NCBI GenBank assembly: GCA_012744475.1
Contig: JAAYBV010000097.1
Location: forward strand, 108,717 to 172,716
Reading direction: 5' to 3'
Origin: Phycisphaerae bacterium
Lineage (GTDB): Bacteria; Planctomycetota; Phycisphaerae; Sedimentisphaerales; Anaerobacaceae
DNA: 64,000 bases
Shown here in pieces: positions 37,423-46,748 of the stretch. The translations under genes were made by a program, and so were the position numbers. The stretch's first letter is position 1; every line of letters starts with the position of its first letter. The notes below the pieces were generated by a model. That model was not told the DNA's origin and ran no database searches. It saw only the letters and a list, made by a program, of their open reading frames with translations.

Positions 37423-37710
37423 TTGCGGACAAAGATGGCCCGTAGCGTGCTCCAATTTCGACCCAGGACCCGCGGACCGGATAGGCGATCCGAAGCTTCA
37501 CGCCTCGGTCGTCTTGCGGTAGCCATCGCTTCGGTGTTTCGGCCCGGATGCCGTCCCATCGGCCCAGACGACCTCAAGAGGCACGACTTCCCGGTGTGTA
37601 CTCAACAGATCGGCGTGCGCTTCAGCGAGCGCCTGCGCGACGTGTTTCGGTTCCGCTGGCTGAAGACTTAGGTCCCTGGAGACCAGAAGGACCTAAAGGA
37701 CTATCCCCTC
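37423..37710. other. Gene-less stretch with one hairpin
   Basis: No convincing gene. A short plus-strand frame (from 37438) is Arg-rich, lacks a ribosome site and resembles antisense coding. TTAGGTCC (37668-37675) pairs with GGACCTAA (37689-37696) to form an 8-bp stem before the end of the response-regulator gene. No T tract follows, so a terminator role is uncertain. Confidence 0.4.
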
Positions 37711-38361
37711 CTACCAATCGGCTTTCTTGGTGATCCCAGCATTTTCCCTGGTACATCCGGCCTCATGGACCCATCGCACAAGCTCCACCACCGAGGCGAC
37801 CCCGGTCTTGGACAACACGTTTGTGCGATGGAAATCCACCGTCTTCTGACTGATTCCGAGTTCGTAGGCAATCGTCTTGTTCGATTTGCCGATGACCAGC
37901 AGGTCCATCACCTGGCGTTCCCGCCGGGTCAGATGCTCCACCCGCGATTGGAAGCCCTCCGACTGCCGCCTGGCGGCGCGAATGCGCCGGTCCAGCTCAA
38001 CCGCCCTCTGAATGCTGTCGAGCAACACCTGATCGCGAAAGGGTTTTTCGATGAAGTCCATCGCACCAGCCTTCATGGCCTCGACGGCCATGGGGACGTC
38101 GCCGTGGCCGGTGATGATGACCGTCGGAATCTCCATGTTCAATTCGCGGAGTCGGGCCTGAAGCTCCAGGCCGCTCATCCCCGACATCCGCACGTCCAGC
38201 ACCAGGCAACCGGGTTGCGAAGGATCGTAGTGGGCCAGGAATTCCCGCGCACCACCGAACGTCTTGACATTCAAGCCAATGTCCTCGATCAGCAGGCATA
38301 GAGACTGACGGATCGCCTCATCATCATCGACGACAAACACCGTGGGGTTCGCGCTGCTCAT
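37711..38361 (-). CDS. FixJ-type LuxR-family response regulator
   Basis: The 216-residue regulator has a receiver domain (about residues 5-120) with acidic pocket VDDDEA, phospho-acceptor Asp in CLVLDVRMSG and Lys in IEKPF, then a LuxR-type HTH (about 142-205; LTRRERQVMDLLVIGKSNK). It is the cognate partner of the kinase encoded immediately upstream; the two genes overlap by 38 bases. FixJ-like regulators often control respiration or redox genes, but the target here is unknown. No target genes are adjacent. Confidence 0.93.
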   Translation of the reverse strand: MSSANPTVFVVDDDEAIRQSLCLLIEDIGLNVKTFGGAREFLAHYDPSQPGCLVLDVRMSGMSGLELQARLRELNMEIPTVIITGHGDVPMAVEAMKAGAMDFIEKPFRDQVLLDSIQRAVELDRRIRAARRQSEGFQSRVEHLTRRERQVMDLLVIGKSNKTIAYELGISQKTVDFHRTNVLSKTGVASVVELVRWVHEAGCTRENAGITKKADW

Positions 38362-41300
38362 GTTCGACTCCTTCCGCCGGTAGCGTGAATCGGAAAACTG
38401 CTCCCGAGCCTCCGTCCGACTGGGCCCACAACCGACCGCCGTGAGCTTCGATGATCCGTCGGCTCAATGACAAGCCAATGCCTAATCCCTTGTCCTTCGT
38501 GGTGAAGAACGAATCAAAGACCCGCTCGGTCAACTGCGACGAGAGCCCGCGACCCGTATCGGCGACCGCAACCTCGATTTCGCCGCCGTTCTCCACGGTG
38601 CGCGTGGACAGGGTCAACGTCCGTGACGGAGCCCGGGTGCTACTCATCGCCTCCATAGCATTGCGCACCAGGTTGAGCACAACCTGTTGCACACCTACGG
38701 CGTCCGCTCGGACGATGGGCAAGTCTTCGGCCAAATCGCGAACGACGGTGATCCCGAGCCGGGCGATCTCCGTCTCCACCGTGCTCATCGCCTCGTCCAA
38801 CGCGTCGCGCACGTCGATGCGGGCTCGCCGAGGCTCGCGTTTCGCGACCAGGCCGCGGATGCGTTTGATGATGCCGGCCGCCCGCTCCGCCTGGTCCGCG
38901 ATCTGTCCGATGGAGTTGCGCAGCGTCTCCATGTCGACAGGCTCTCGTCCGGCCAACCGCAGGCAACCGCCGGCATAGTTTACAATCGCGCAGAGCGGCT
39001 GATTGAGTTCGTGGGCCAGGCCGGAGGCCATCTCGCCGAGCGTGTTGGCATGCCAGGCGCGGGTCAGCTCCACCCGATGGTTCTCCGCGGCACGGGCGGC
39101 CTGTACGCGTTCGGTGATGTCCCTGGCCACAGCCAGAATGCGGTCGTGGCCTCCGATCCTCGCCTGCTTCAGATTCACTTCCGCCCAGAAGCAATCGCCG
39201 TCCTTCCTCCGGCACAGCCACTCCAGCACCTGGGGGCCGTCCTGGATCGCCTTGGCGAACCACTTTCGGGTCGCGGCCGCGCTGTCGGCGAGCGGCTCGG
39301 CGCGCAGGTCCCCCACGTTCATATGCTGCAATTCCTCGTAAGAATAGCCGAACATTTCGAGCCCCGTCCGGTTCGCATCGAGGATGGTGCCGGCAACCGG
39401 GTCATGGACGAAAATCACCTCGTTGGCCGCGTTGAATATCTCGCGGTAGTTGCGCTCCGATGCAATCGACGCTTCTTCGGCGCGCAGGCGGGCGAGGGTC
39501 GTGCCCATCTGCGCCGCAATGGTCTCCAGTGCCGGACGCGCCTGTCGGGGCACCGCATCGCAACGGTTCGAGGCAATGGCCAGAACGCCGGCAAGGGCGC
39601 GCTCATCACGGATCGGCAGCGCCGCGTAGGCGCAGAGTCCGGCCTTCCTCTGGGCCGGACTGAGAGGCATGTGTCGCTCGTCGACGCCAAAATAGACCGC
39701 CTTGCCCTGCGCCAGCAGACGCATCTGGGCCGAACTCCCGCTGACGCACAGCACGTTCGGAGCAAGGTCCCCCGACATGCCACAATGCGTCAGAAGCTTC
39801 ATCTCGCCGGATGCCTCATCGGCCAGATAGACCCCGCCACAATCTGCACGGGACGCTTCGATCGCCGCCTCCAAACACAGACGCGCTCCTTTGCGGACCT
39901 CTTCGACCGTGTTCAACCGCACCACCAGATCGTGCGTGATTCGCGACAGATGCTCGGCCCGCTTGCGGGCGCTGATGTCGCGCACGATCGCGATGACTTC
40001 GTGCTCGCCGCATGCCACCACCCTGCACTCTTCATCGCAGATTCCCGTCGGCGTCTGTAACTGGTATTCGAACGTCTGGATCTGTCCTGTCTCCAGGGCC
40101 TGCCCGATCAGGGCCATCAGAGACCGCGACACGGCGTTGGGAAGAACCTCGTCAATCCTCTTTCCGGTGAACTCGTCCGGCGGGAAGAACAGAACCTGGC
40201 TCTTTGCTGCCCGACAATCGCGCACAGCGCCGTCTGCGCCAAGCCGGAAGATCAGGTCGGGGATCGCGTCCAACAGGGCGTGCGTTTGCGCTTCGCTCTG
40301 TCTTAGGGCATTCTGCGCCAGGACACGCTCGGTCACATCGGCGCACGCGGCATGGATCGCGGGACGGCCTCGGTACTCGATGCGGCAGGCATGCAGTTCC
40401 ACCCAGCGGACAGTTCCGTCCTTGCGGACGATCTGGAACTCGTAGTTCTCCGGAAGAGGTTCTCCGTCAAGGCGCGCATGATGATTGTCAACCACGCGCT
40501 GGCGGTCCTCGGGATGTATGAAGTCCCACATCTCTTCGGGCGATTTCGCCAGGATCTCCTCGACCGTGTAGCCGCTGATTCGGCTCATGGCGCGGTTGGC
40601 GAACACGATCCGCTCATCCTGGATGACGACCAGCCCCTGGAGCGAGTGGTCGACGAGAGTCCGATAGGCCTCTTCGGCGCGTCTTCGGTCGGTGATGTCC
40701 CGCCCGATCCCCACCAAGCCGATGATCTCGCCGTGTTCGTTCCTCAGCGGCACCTTCGTCGTCAGGCTCCACGTTCTCGCCCCGGAGTTCGCGTCAAGCG
40801 CACATCGTTCGTAGTTTATGATGGGTTGGCCGCTGGACATCAGCTCCTGCTCGGCCCGACAGACCCGGTCGGCCACATCCTTCGGGTAGAAATCGTGGTC
40901 CGTTTTGCCTACGATCTCCTCGACGGTCGCCGCACACTTCTGGCGCAGGACCTGCGGATTGCACAGAACGAAGCGGCCTTCCCGGTCCTTCACGTAAATC
41001 GCATCGGGCAGGTTGTCGATCAGGGTGCGCAATAAGTTCCGCTCCGTGTCCATATCGGAATCGACGCGCGCCGCATCTGCGATCCGGGAAGTCTGGCGGA
41101 ACTCGTCTTCGGCCATGCAGGAAACCACGTCCGGCTGCTTCATCAGAGAGGCTTTGCTTTGCCTGGAGCGGAGTTGCTGAAGGTTTCGCTGCGCGCGCAA
41201 GTGCCTCTCCTTCAGCCCTGCCACGACCGCGCCAACGACAACCAGGATGAGCGAACGAAGCACATCCGACGGGACAGCCGCATCCGCGGCGCCGTCGGTC

Positions 41301-41539
41301 AGATGAGCGGTGGCGATGCAGGCCGCGGCCACCGCCGCGACGGCGAACCCACGCCAACCGAACCACAGGCAGGCCAACACTACGGGAAGATAGAGAAGAT
41401 GAGCCCCATCCACAACGCCCACGTGCAGGTGGCGAGCGTACCAGGCAAGCAGACACGCACCGGCCAGGCCCAAGCCCCCCAACACGGGCTTGTACCAGCC
41501 GTACCCACCGCCGACTCCGTTCGGCCTCCGCTCATCCAT
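38324..41539 (-). CDS. FixL-like multi-PAS membrane histidine kinase
   Basis: The 1071-residue kinase has an N-terminal membrane region with about four helices (residues about 20-115), PAS domains at about 165-290, 290-415 and 415-530, and a GAF domain (about 530-690). A fourth PAS (about 690-820), a HisKA dimerisation domain with phospho-His in SGLAHELNQPL, and a HATPase domain (VVLNLVRNAMEAM, VADTGRGLSSQ, KGLGIGLSLSRRI) complete it. It autophosphorylates and passes phosphate to the FixJ-type regulator downstream. The ligand is unknown; heme, flavin or quinone binding by a PAS cannot be judged from sequence alone. Confidence 0.92.
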   Translation of the reverse strand: MDERRPNGVGGGYGWYKPVLGGLGLAGACLLAWYARHLHVGVVDGAHLLYLPVVLACLWFGWRGFAVAAVAAACIATAHLTDGAADAAVPSDVLRSLILVVVGAVVAGLKERHLRAQRNLQQLRSRQSKASLMKQPDVVSCMAEDEFRQTSRIADAARVDSDMDTERNLLRTLIDNLPDAIYVKDREGRFVLCNPQVLRQKCAATVEEIVGKTDHDFYPKDVADRVCRAEQELMSSGQPIINYERCALDANSGARTWSLTTKVPLRNEHGEIIGLVGIGRDITDRRRAEEAYRTLVDHSLQGLVVIQDERIVFANRAMSRISGYTVEEILAKSPEEMWDFIHPEDRQRVVDNHHARLDGEPLPENYEFQIVRKDGTVRWVELHACRIEYRGRPAIHAACADVTERVLAQNALRQSEAQTHALLDAIPDLIFRLGADGAVRDCRAAKSQVLFFPPDEFTGKRIDEVLPNAVSRSLMALIGQALETGQIQTFEYQLQTPTGICDEECRVVACGEHEVIAIVRDISARKRAEHLSRITHDLVVRLNTVEEVRKGARLCLEAAIEASRADCGGVYLADEASGEMKLLTHCGMSGDLAPNVLCVSGSSAQMRLLAQGKAVYFGVDERHMPLSPAQRKAGLCAYAALPIRDERALAGVLAIASNRCDAVPRQARPALETIAAQMGTTLARLRAEEASIASERNYREIFNAANEVIFVHDPVAGTILDANRTGLEMFGYSYEELQHMNVGDLRAEPLADSAAATRKWFAKAIQDGPQVLEWLCRRKDGDCFWAEVNLKQARIGGHDRILAVARDITERVQAARAAENHRVELTRAWHANTLGEMASGLAHELNQPLCAIVNYAGGCLRLAGREPVDMETLRNSIGQIADQAERAAGIIKRIRGLVAKREPRRARIDVRDALDEAMSTVETEIARLGITVVRDLAEDLPIVRADAVGVQQVVLNLVRNAMEAMSSTRAPSRTLTLSTRTVENGGEIEVAVADTGRGLSSQLTERVFDSFFTTKDKGLGIGLSLSRRIIEAHGGRLWAQSDGGSGAVFRFTLPAEGVEHEQREPHGVCRR

Positions 41540-41769
41540 GCTGACAGCAACCTACTCTTTGGGCCCATGGCCCGGCCAGACGCCGTCCGGCCGAGACAAT
41601 CCTCTGCCGACCGGCAGTATTCTCCATCATCCCATTATTGTCGAGTCAAAACTGGCGGACTTGACCCGACCGCGGGAGGGATTTCCAGCCCTCCCGTTCC
41701 TGCCCCGATTGGCGCGGGAAAATTTCACACCGAATCGCGAACTATCTTCGACACCGCGCGTAATCTTTA

Positions 41770-41798
41770 TTGGACGTTGCCACCGAAATCCGTACAAT
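41770..41798 (+). promoter_or_regulatory. Sigma-70 promoter TTGGAC-N17-TACAAT
   Basis: TTGGAC (41770-41775) and TACAAT (41793-41798) are exactly 17 bases apart on the plus strand. Both flanking genes (kinase, SecA) are on the minus strand, so this promoter serves neither. Its transcript would start near 41805 and meet the terminator at 41862. Confidence 0.6.
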
Positions 41799-41804
41799 GC
41801 CGAG

Positions 41805-41907
41805 AACGGCACGTACGGTTGATGATACGAGAAAGTAGAACTAAGATTTTTCTCCCCTCCGGAAAACATCGGGTAGCGCATTGCTGCTCGATGTTTTCTT
41901 TTTGTAG
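41805..41907 (+). ncRNA. Candidate small RNA between the kinase and SecA genes
   Basis: A promoter at 41770-41798 and a T-tailed terminator ending about 41905 bracket about 100 bases with no open reading frame of note. Predicted structure: a GAGAAA / TTTCTC stem (about 41830-41855) containing a TAG-AA-CTA inner pair, then the terminator stem. It does not match SRP RNA, 6S, tmRNA or RNase P landmarks. The region is AT-richer than surrounding genes. Function unknown; a trans-acting sRNA is one possibility. Confidence 0.45.
41862..41905 (+). terminator. Rho-independent terminator (plus strand)
   Basis: GAAAACATCG (41862-41871) pairs perfectly with CGATGTTTTC (41889-41898), with weaker GTAGC/GCTGC pairing inside, and is followed by TTTTTG. 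The T tract lies on the plus-strand side only, so it ends rightward transcription, not that of secA. Confidence 0.75.
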
Positions 41908-41954
41908 ACTCCAGCTATCTCGCCCCGTCTACCTGTCTTATCTCGCTTGCACCA

Positions 41955-44900
41955 TCAGGCGTCTTTGCCGTGGCATTTCTTGTATTTCTTTCCGCTGCCG
42001 CACGGGCAGGGGTCATTGCGCCCGACCTTGGGCTGCTCCAACCTAATCTGTTTGACCTTCTGCTCGCCCTGAGGCGCCTGGGCGGCCGCACGCTGCCGTT
42101 CGGCCATCGCAAACTGCCCCACTTCGTCGTGCGAAGTCTGGCTGACGTTCCAGACGCTCCGCGCCCGCGTTCCGGCTTCGAGATGGACGCGGAAGATGAT
42201 GTCCGTGACGCGGTCCTCGATCGACTCGAGCATCTCGTTGAACATCCGGTAGCCTTCGCGCTTGTACTCGACCTTCGGGTCCTTCTCCGCGAAAGAGCGG
42301 GTCCAGATACTGTCCTTGAGGTGGTCCATCGCGTACAGATGGTCCTTCCACGTGCTGTCGTACACCTGCAGCAGGACGTATCGTTCCAGGTCTGCCAGCT
42401 CGCGACGCATGAACTGGCGCCCGACCTCGGCCAGACGCGCTTTGACGTCTGCGCCATCCCCCAGATCACCCGCTCTCAAAGAGGCGTCGAACCTCGCGTT
42501 GGCCCACTCGATCAACTGCTCGCGCGGCAGGCCACGGACCTTCTCGGTCACCTCCTCCTCGAGCTTTCCGTCGCTGTAGCTGGCGCTCAAACGCATCAAC
42601 TGCTCGTGCACGTCTCGCGGCTTGGCGTTCTGCAACCATTCGATGGACAGGTCGGCGCTGTACTTCTTGTTTGCCCACTGCGCCAGAGACTCGAAGCCGT
42701 AAACGTTGGCTCCCTGCGAACCATAGGCCATGCTCATCGCGAACTCGACGGGGTACTCGATCTCGCGCCGGCGGTACTTCTCGGCGGTCTCGGCGAGCAT
42801 CAGCTCGCGGACCTCCTTGGCGTTGAGGTCTTTCAGACGCTCGGTGTCCAGCTTGAGATCGAACTTGGCCCGCGCCCATTCGGCCAGACGACGAACGGCG
42901 AAGTCCGCACGGAGAAACTCCGCCAGCGGCGAGCAATCCCTCTTGTCGACCTGCTCGCCGGCCGCAGAAGCAAGCTGCTCTTCGATCTCCTCCGGCGACT
43001 GGTTTTTGACCTTGCCGGCGCTGAGGTTGACCTTGAACGCCGACATGGCCCACTTGGTCAGGCCCGCCACATCCCACGTGCTCGGGTCCGCATAGTCCTC
43101 CAAGTACTCACCGAGAGACAGCGCGATGTTGCTCCGGGCGGCATCTCTGGCACGCTCCTTGACCAGGGCCTCGACCTCTCGGGGCTCGACCTCGGCCACG
43201 TCGGAGAGCTTCAGCTCGACGTCGAAGTTCGCCCGCACCCATTCCAGCATGCACTTGTAGGCGTATTCCTTGTCGAGGATGGACTCGCAGTGGCTGGTGA
43301 TCGTCGCGTCGATCATCTCCTCGATCATCTCACGGAGGTGGCGGCCCTCGAGGACCTGCCGCCGGCGCGAGTAGAAGATCTTCCGCTGGTGGTCCATCAC
43401 CTCGTCGTATTCGAGCAGGCTCTTGCGAATCTCGAAGTTGCGCTCCTCCACCTTCTTCTGAGCCTTCTCGATGCCCTTGCTGATCCGGCTGTGGTAAATG
43501 GGCTCGCCCTCTTCCCACCCGATCCAGCTCAGCGCCTTGACCGTCCACTCGGGCGCGAAGACACGCATCAGGTCGTCGTCGAAACTGAGGAAGAACTGGC
43601 TGGATCCGGCGTCGCCCTGCCGGCCGGCGCGCCCGCGGAGCTGGTTGTCGATCCGTCGGGCCTCGTGCCGCTCGGTGCCGAGGATGTGCAGGCCGCCGAT
43701 GCCGGCCACCCCCGGACCGAGCTTGATGTCGGTGCCTCGGCCGGCCATGTTCGTCGCGATGGTCACGTTGCCGCGCATCTGGCCGTTGCGGGCCTGGTGC
43801 TGCTGGCCCGCCTTCAGCACGATCTGCGCCTCGCGGGCGTGCTGCTTGGCGTTGAGGACCTCGTGATCGAGCCCGTGCCGCTTCGTCAGCGCCGTCGAGA
43901 GCAACTCGCTCTTCTCGATGCTGATCGTGCCGACCAGAACGGGCCGGCCGGCGGCACTGATCTCGTTGATCTCCTCGACGATGGCGTTGAACTTCTCCGG
44001 CATTGACTTGTAGATCACATCCTGACGGTCGTCTCGGACACAAGGCTGGTTCGTCGGAATCACGACGACGTCCAGCTTGTAGATCTTCATGAACTCGTCG
44101 GCCTCGGTCGCCGCCGTACCGGTCATGCCGGCGATGGCGTCGTACAGCTTGAAGAAATTCTGAAGCGTGATCGTCGCGAGGGTCTGCGTCTCCTCCTTGA
44201 CGGTGACCCCCTCCTTCGCCTCGACCGCTTGGTGCAGGCCGTCGGACCACTGGCGGCCGTGCATCAACCGGCCGGTGAACTCATCGACAATGATGACCTT
44301 GCCGTCCATCACGACGTAGTCTTTCTCCTTTTCGAAGACCACGTGCGCGCGGAGGCTCTGCTGCAAGAGATGCGGCCAATCGATGTTGGTCCCGGTGTAA
44401 AACGACCCCATGCCCGCGATATCCTGCGCCGCCTTCTCGCCCTCGTCGGTCATGCGCACCTGTTTGCGGTCGAACTCGACCTCGTAGTATTGCGTCGCCT
44501 GCGTCAGGCGAGCCTGGGCATCCGCAATCTCCTGCTGGGCCTTGTCGATGGCCTGCTGGGCCTTGTCGATCCGCTTGCTGTCCTTGTCCTTCTTGGCCTC
44601 GGACAGCTCGCCCTGAGCGTTGGCGATCCTGCGCTCGGCGGCGTCGATCTGCGACTTGATCCGGTCGTAGCCGCTCTGAAGCGAGATCAGTTGCCGCGCG
44701 ATCTGATCGGCTTTCTTGTACCGCGTGACATCGTCGAAGGCCGGACCCGAGATAATCAGCGGCGTTCTCGCTTCGTCGATCAGGATCGAGTCCACCTCGT
44801 CGACGATGGCGTACTGGAGCGGCCCCTGCACCATCTGCTCCAGCGAGGTCTTCATGTTGTCGCGGAGGTAGTCGAAGCCAAATTCGTTGTTGGTGCCGTA

Positions 44901-45443
44901 CGTGATATCGCAGAGATACGTTTCTTTGCGTTCCCGGCCGGCGGTGTCCATGTCGGCCTGAATCGCTCCGACCGTCATGCCCAAGGCATGGTAAACCGGC
45001 GACATCCACTCGGCGTCGCGTTTGGCCAGGTAGTCGTTCACCGTGACGATGTGCACGTGCCGCCCGGTCAGGTGCACGAGGTAGGCCGCCAGGGTCGCCA
45101 CGAGCGTCTTGCCCTCCCCCGTGGCCATCTCGGCGATCTTGCCCTCGAACAGCACGTTGCCGCCGATGAGCTGGACGTCGAAGTGGCGCATCTCGACGGT
45201 CCGGCGGGCCACCTCTCGCACGACCGCGAACGCTTCCGGCAGGATCTCTTCCGGACTCCTGCCGGCCGCCAGAGCGGACTTGAACTCGGCCGTCTTGGCC
45301 TTCAGCGCCGCGTCGTCGAGCTGGCGCATCCGATCCTCGAACGCCCCGGCCCGCTCGACCATACCCGTGTAGCTCTTGACCAGACGCTCGTTCCGGGAGC
45401 CGAAGATCTTCAGGAGGACCTTGCTTACTTTCTCGAAAGCCAT
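41955..45443 (-). CDS. secA: Protein translocase ATPase SecA, enlarged form with five internal repeats
   Basis: SecA drives preprotein export through SecYEG. The 1162-residue protein exceeds the usual 800-950. Walker A MATGEGKT (residues 106-113), [16 protein letters not shown] and [11 protein letters not shown] are intact, and the C-terminal zinc/SecB tail (residues about 1145-1157) ends CHGKDA. Two expansions are visible: a Lys/Gln/Ala coiled coil at about residues 258-320, and a C-terminal scaffold (about 730-1010) holding five copies of an L..WA..F...L motif ([64 protein letters not shown]). It is a single gene downstream of efp. Confidence 0.96.
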   Translation of the reverse strand: MAFEKVSKVLLKIFGSRNERLVKSYTGMVERAGAFEDRMRQLDDAALKAKTAEFKSALAAGRSPEEILPEAFAVVREVARRTVEMRHFDVQLIGGNVLFEGKIAEMATGEGKTLVATLAAYLVHLTGRHVHIVTVNDYLAKRDAEWMSPVYHALGMTVGAIQADMDTAGRERKETYLCDITYGTNNEFGFDYLRDNMKTSLEQMVQGPLQYAIVDEVDSILIDEARTPLIISGPAFDDVTRYKKADQIARQLISLQSGYDRIKSQIDAAERRIANAQGELSEAKKDKDSKRIDKAQQAIDKAQQEIADAQARLTQATQYYEVEFDRKQVRMTDEGEKAAQDIAGMGSFYTGTNIDWPHLLQQSLRAHVVFEKEKDYVVMDGKVIIVDEFTGRLMHGRQWSDGLHQAVEAKEGVTVKEETQTLATITLQNFFKLYDAIAGMTGTAATEADEFMKIYKLDVVVIPTNQPCVRDDRQDVIYKSMPEKFNAIVEEINEISAAGRPVLVGTISIEKSELLSTALTKRHGLDHEVLNAKQHAREAQIVLKAGQQHQARNGQMRGNVTIATNMAGRGTDIKLGPGVAGIGGLHILGTERHEARRIDNQLRGRAGRQGDAGSSQFFLSFDDDLMRVFAPEWTVKALSWIGWEEGEPIYHSRISKGIEKAQKKVEERNFEIRKSLLEYDEVMDHQRKIFYSRRRQVLEGRHLREMIEEMIDATITSHCESILDKEYAYKCMLEWVRANFDVELKLSDVAEVEPREVEALVKERARDAARSNIALSLGEYLEDYADPSTWDVAGLTKWAMSAFKVNLSAGKVKNQSPEEIEEQLASAAGEQVDKRDCSPLAEFLRADFAVRRLAEWARAKFDLKLDTERLKDLNAKEVRELMLAETAEKYRRREIEYPVEFAMSMAYGSQGANVYGFESLAQWANKKYSADLSIEWLQNAKPRDVHEQLMRLSASYSDGKLEEEVTEKVRGLPREQLIEWANARFDASLRAGDLGDGADVKARLAEVGRQFMRRELADLERYVLLQVYDSTWKDHLYAMDHLKDSIWTRSFAEKDPKVEYKREGYRMFNEMLESIEDRVTDIIFRVHLEAGTRARSVWNVSQTSHDEVGQFAMAERQRAAAQAPQGEQKVKQIRLEQPKVGRNDPCPCGSGKKYKKCHGKDA

Positions 45444-45513
45444 TTCGCTAACTCGATCCTCTCCATAAAGGCGCCGTCACCGCTGTCCGACACAGACCGC
45501 CGGCTCATGCGCT

Positions 45514-46074
45514 TCAATTCTTGACCCGCGTAACGTACAGCCCGGTGCGCGTGTCCACGCGGATCAGTTCGCCCACCTTGATGAACGGGGGCACCGTCAC
45601 CACCAACCCCGTCTCCAGGGTGGCCGGCTTGGTCTGGCTCGTGGCCGTGGCGCCCTTGATCTCGGGCGGAGTGTCGGTCACTTCCAGGTCCACCGTGTTG
45701 GGAAGCGTAACGACGATGGGTTTGCCCTCGTACATGCTGACCTGGAGTGGCGTATTGGGCTTGAGGTACTTCGGGCCGTCGCCGAAGGCATCGTCGTCGA
45801 GAGCAATCTGATCGAACGTCTGCAAGTCCATGAGGACATGCCCTTCGTTCGAGGAATACAGATACTCGTAGTTGCGCTTGTCGAGTTCGACCTCTTCGAC
45901 GACTTCTTCACTGCGAATTCGCGCGTTCTGAATCGAGCCGTCCGTCAGGCTCTTAAGCTTGGTCTGATAGACGGCGCCGCCCTTGCCCAATTTGACATGA
46001 TCGAAATCGACAATCGCATAAAGCTTTCCGTCGATCTTGACGGTCTGGCCCTTCTGCATTTCCGATGCCTTCAT
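45514..46074 (-). CDS. efp: Translation elongation factor P
   Basis: EF-P binds ribosomes stalled at polyproline stretches and restores peptide-bond formation. The 186-residue protein has the family's three-barrel layout and the acceptor loop HVKLGKGGA with Lys31 at the modified position. The residue before Gly30 is Leu rather than the usual Pro. ATG 46074 is supported by GGAG. No epmA/epmB-type modification gene is nearby, so the Lys modification route is unknown. secA lies about 70 bp downstream. Confidence 0.95.
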   Translation of the reverse strand: MKASEMQKGQTVKIDGKLYAIVDFDHVKLGKGGAVYQTKLKSLTDGSIQNARIRSEEVVEEVELDKRNYEYLYSSNEGHVLMDLQTFDQIALDDDAFGDGPKYLKPNTPLQVSMYEGKPIVVTLPNTVDLEVTDTPPEIKGATATSQTKPATLETGLVVTVPPFIKVGELIRVDTRTGLYVTRVKN

Positions 46075-46199
46075 ACTCCGCTCCAACAGCCACCCGGATG
46101 GATATCTTCAAAACTGCGACCGCAAAGCACTTACGGTCGGGCCAGTATGCCAGAATCGCCGAGGCCTGTCAAGAAACCTGATCGGCCCCTTGTGGTGGC

Positions 46200-46370
46200 G
46201 TGTCTGTGCGAATTTCGCGGCAAGGCCCGTTTCCACCACGCAGCGCCCTGTGTGGCAGCGGCAAACGGAGCAAGGCGGAGTTTGCCGATGGCTTCGACGG
46301 CATGCGTATCACCATCGGCAAGCCTGCGCTTACCGCTGCCACACGGCTGCCAGGATATTTTCACAGACAC
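46200..46370. repeat. Dispersed intergenic repeat, copy R2 (GGCAAAC-type core)
   Basis: Left flank GTGTCTGTGCGAATTTCGCG, right flank TGCCAGGATATTTTCACAGAC. The 91-base core (46252-46342) is bounded by GTGGCAGCGGCAAACGG and its mirror TACCGCTGCCAC. Its reverse complement nearly equals the core of R4 (55663-55755), while both flanks are in the same direction as in R4. Confidence 0.8.
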
Positions 46371-46379
46371 TCGCTCGGC

Positions 46380-46609
46380 GTGTCTGTCAGGATTTCACGG
46401 CAGCATTCCCTTGCGGACGCAGACCGCCAGGGGTGGCAGCCTCAAAGCTCGTCCTGAGCGAAGCCGAACGGATCCGCAGGACTTGGGGATGGATCGCCTC
46501 GCAGAGGCCTTTCCGTACGGGTGCGCCACTCCCATTCGCCATCCCCAAAGCTCCGTTGCACTACGCCTTGAGGCTGCCACCCACATGCCACGATATTTCC
46601 ACACACACG
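46380..46609. repeat. Dispersed intergenic repeat, copy R3 (CCATCCCC-type core)
   Basis: It starts ten bases after R2, in the same direction. Left flank GTGTCTGTCAGGATTTCACG, right flank CATGCCACGATATTTCCACAC. The core runs from GGTGGCAGCCTCAAAGC to GCCTTGAGGCTGCCACCC, with CTTGGGGATGG and CCATCCCCAAAGC inside, as in R1 and R5, but longer. Confidence 0.78.
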
Positions 46610-46665
46610 TGGCAACTCCTCAAGCCCACAGGACGTGGGGGGGGCAGACACTGGCAACCACGCAC

Positions 46666-46685
46666 GGGCGAATTATGATTCGCCC
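46666..46685. repeat. Palindrome GGGCGAAT-TATG-ATTCGCCC
   Basis: Perfect 8-bp arms with a four-base loop, followed by CTAC. A twin (loop AATC, same arms, also followed by CTAC) lies at 62424-62443. It sits in the gene-less stretch 46075-46748, which is filled by R2, R3, this element and R6. Confidence 0.7.
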
Positions 46686-46708
46686 CTACAAGCCAAACCC
46701 CGTATGCC

Positions 46709-46742
46709 GCCCCTCAAGCTCGGAGAGCTTGGGGATGGGTGG
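46709..46742. repeat. Partial repeat core R6
   Basis: GCCCCTCAAGCTCGGAGAGC then CTTGGGGATGG matches one arm of the CCATCCCC-type core; the mirrored arm is missing. It ends just before the stop of the second YeeE/YedE gene. Confidence 0.5.
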
Positions 46743-46748
46743 CGATAG

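Noticed and set aside
37438..37671. Short Arg-rich plus-strand frame as a gene
   Set aside because: No ribosome site and composition like antisense DNA; ends at a hairpin.
41805..41907. SRP (4.5S) RNA
   Set aside because: The conserved GGAA-type tetraloop and asymmetric loop sequence of the SRP Alu/S domain are absent.
41970..44006. 678-codon plus-strand open frame opposite secA
   Set aside because: Antisense shadow of a conserved essential gene.
46200..46609. Possible CRISPR array in the repeat cluster
   Set aside because: Repeats are long, few, imperfect and contain palindromic cores; there are no regular spacers and no cas genes.
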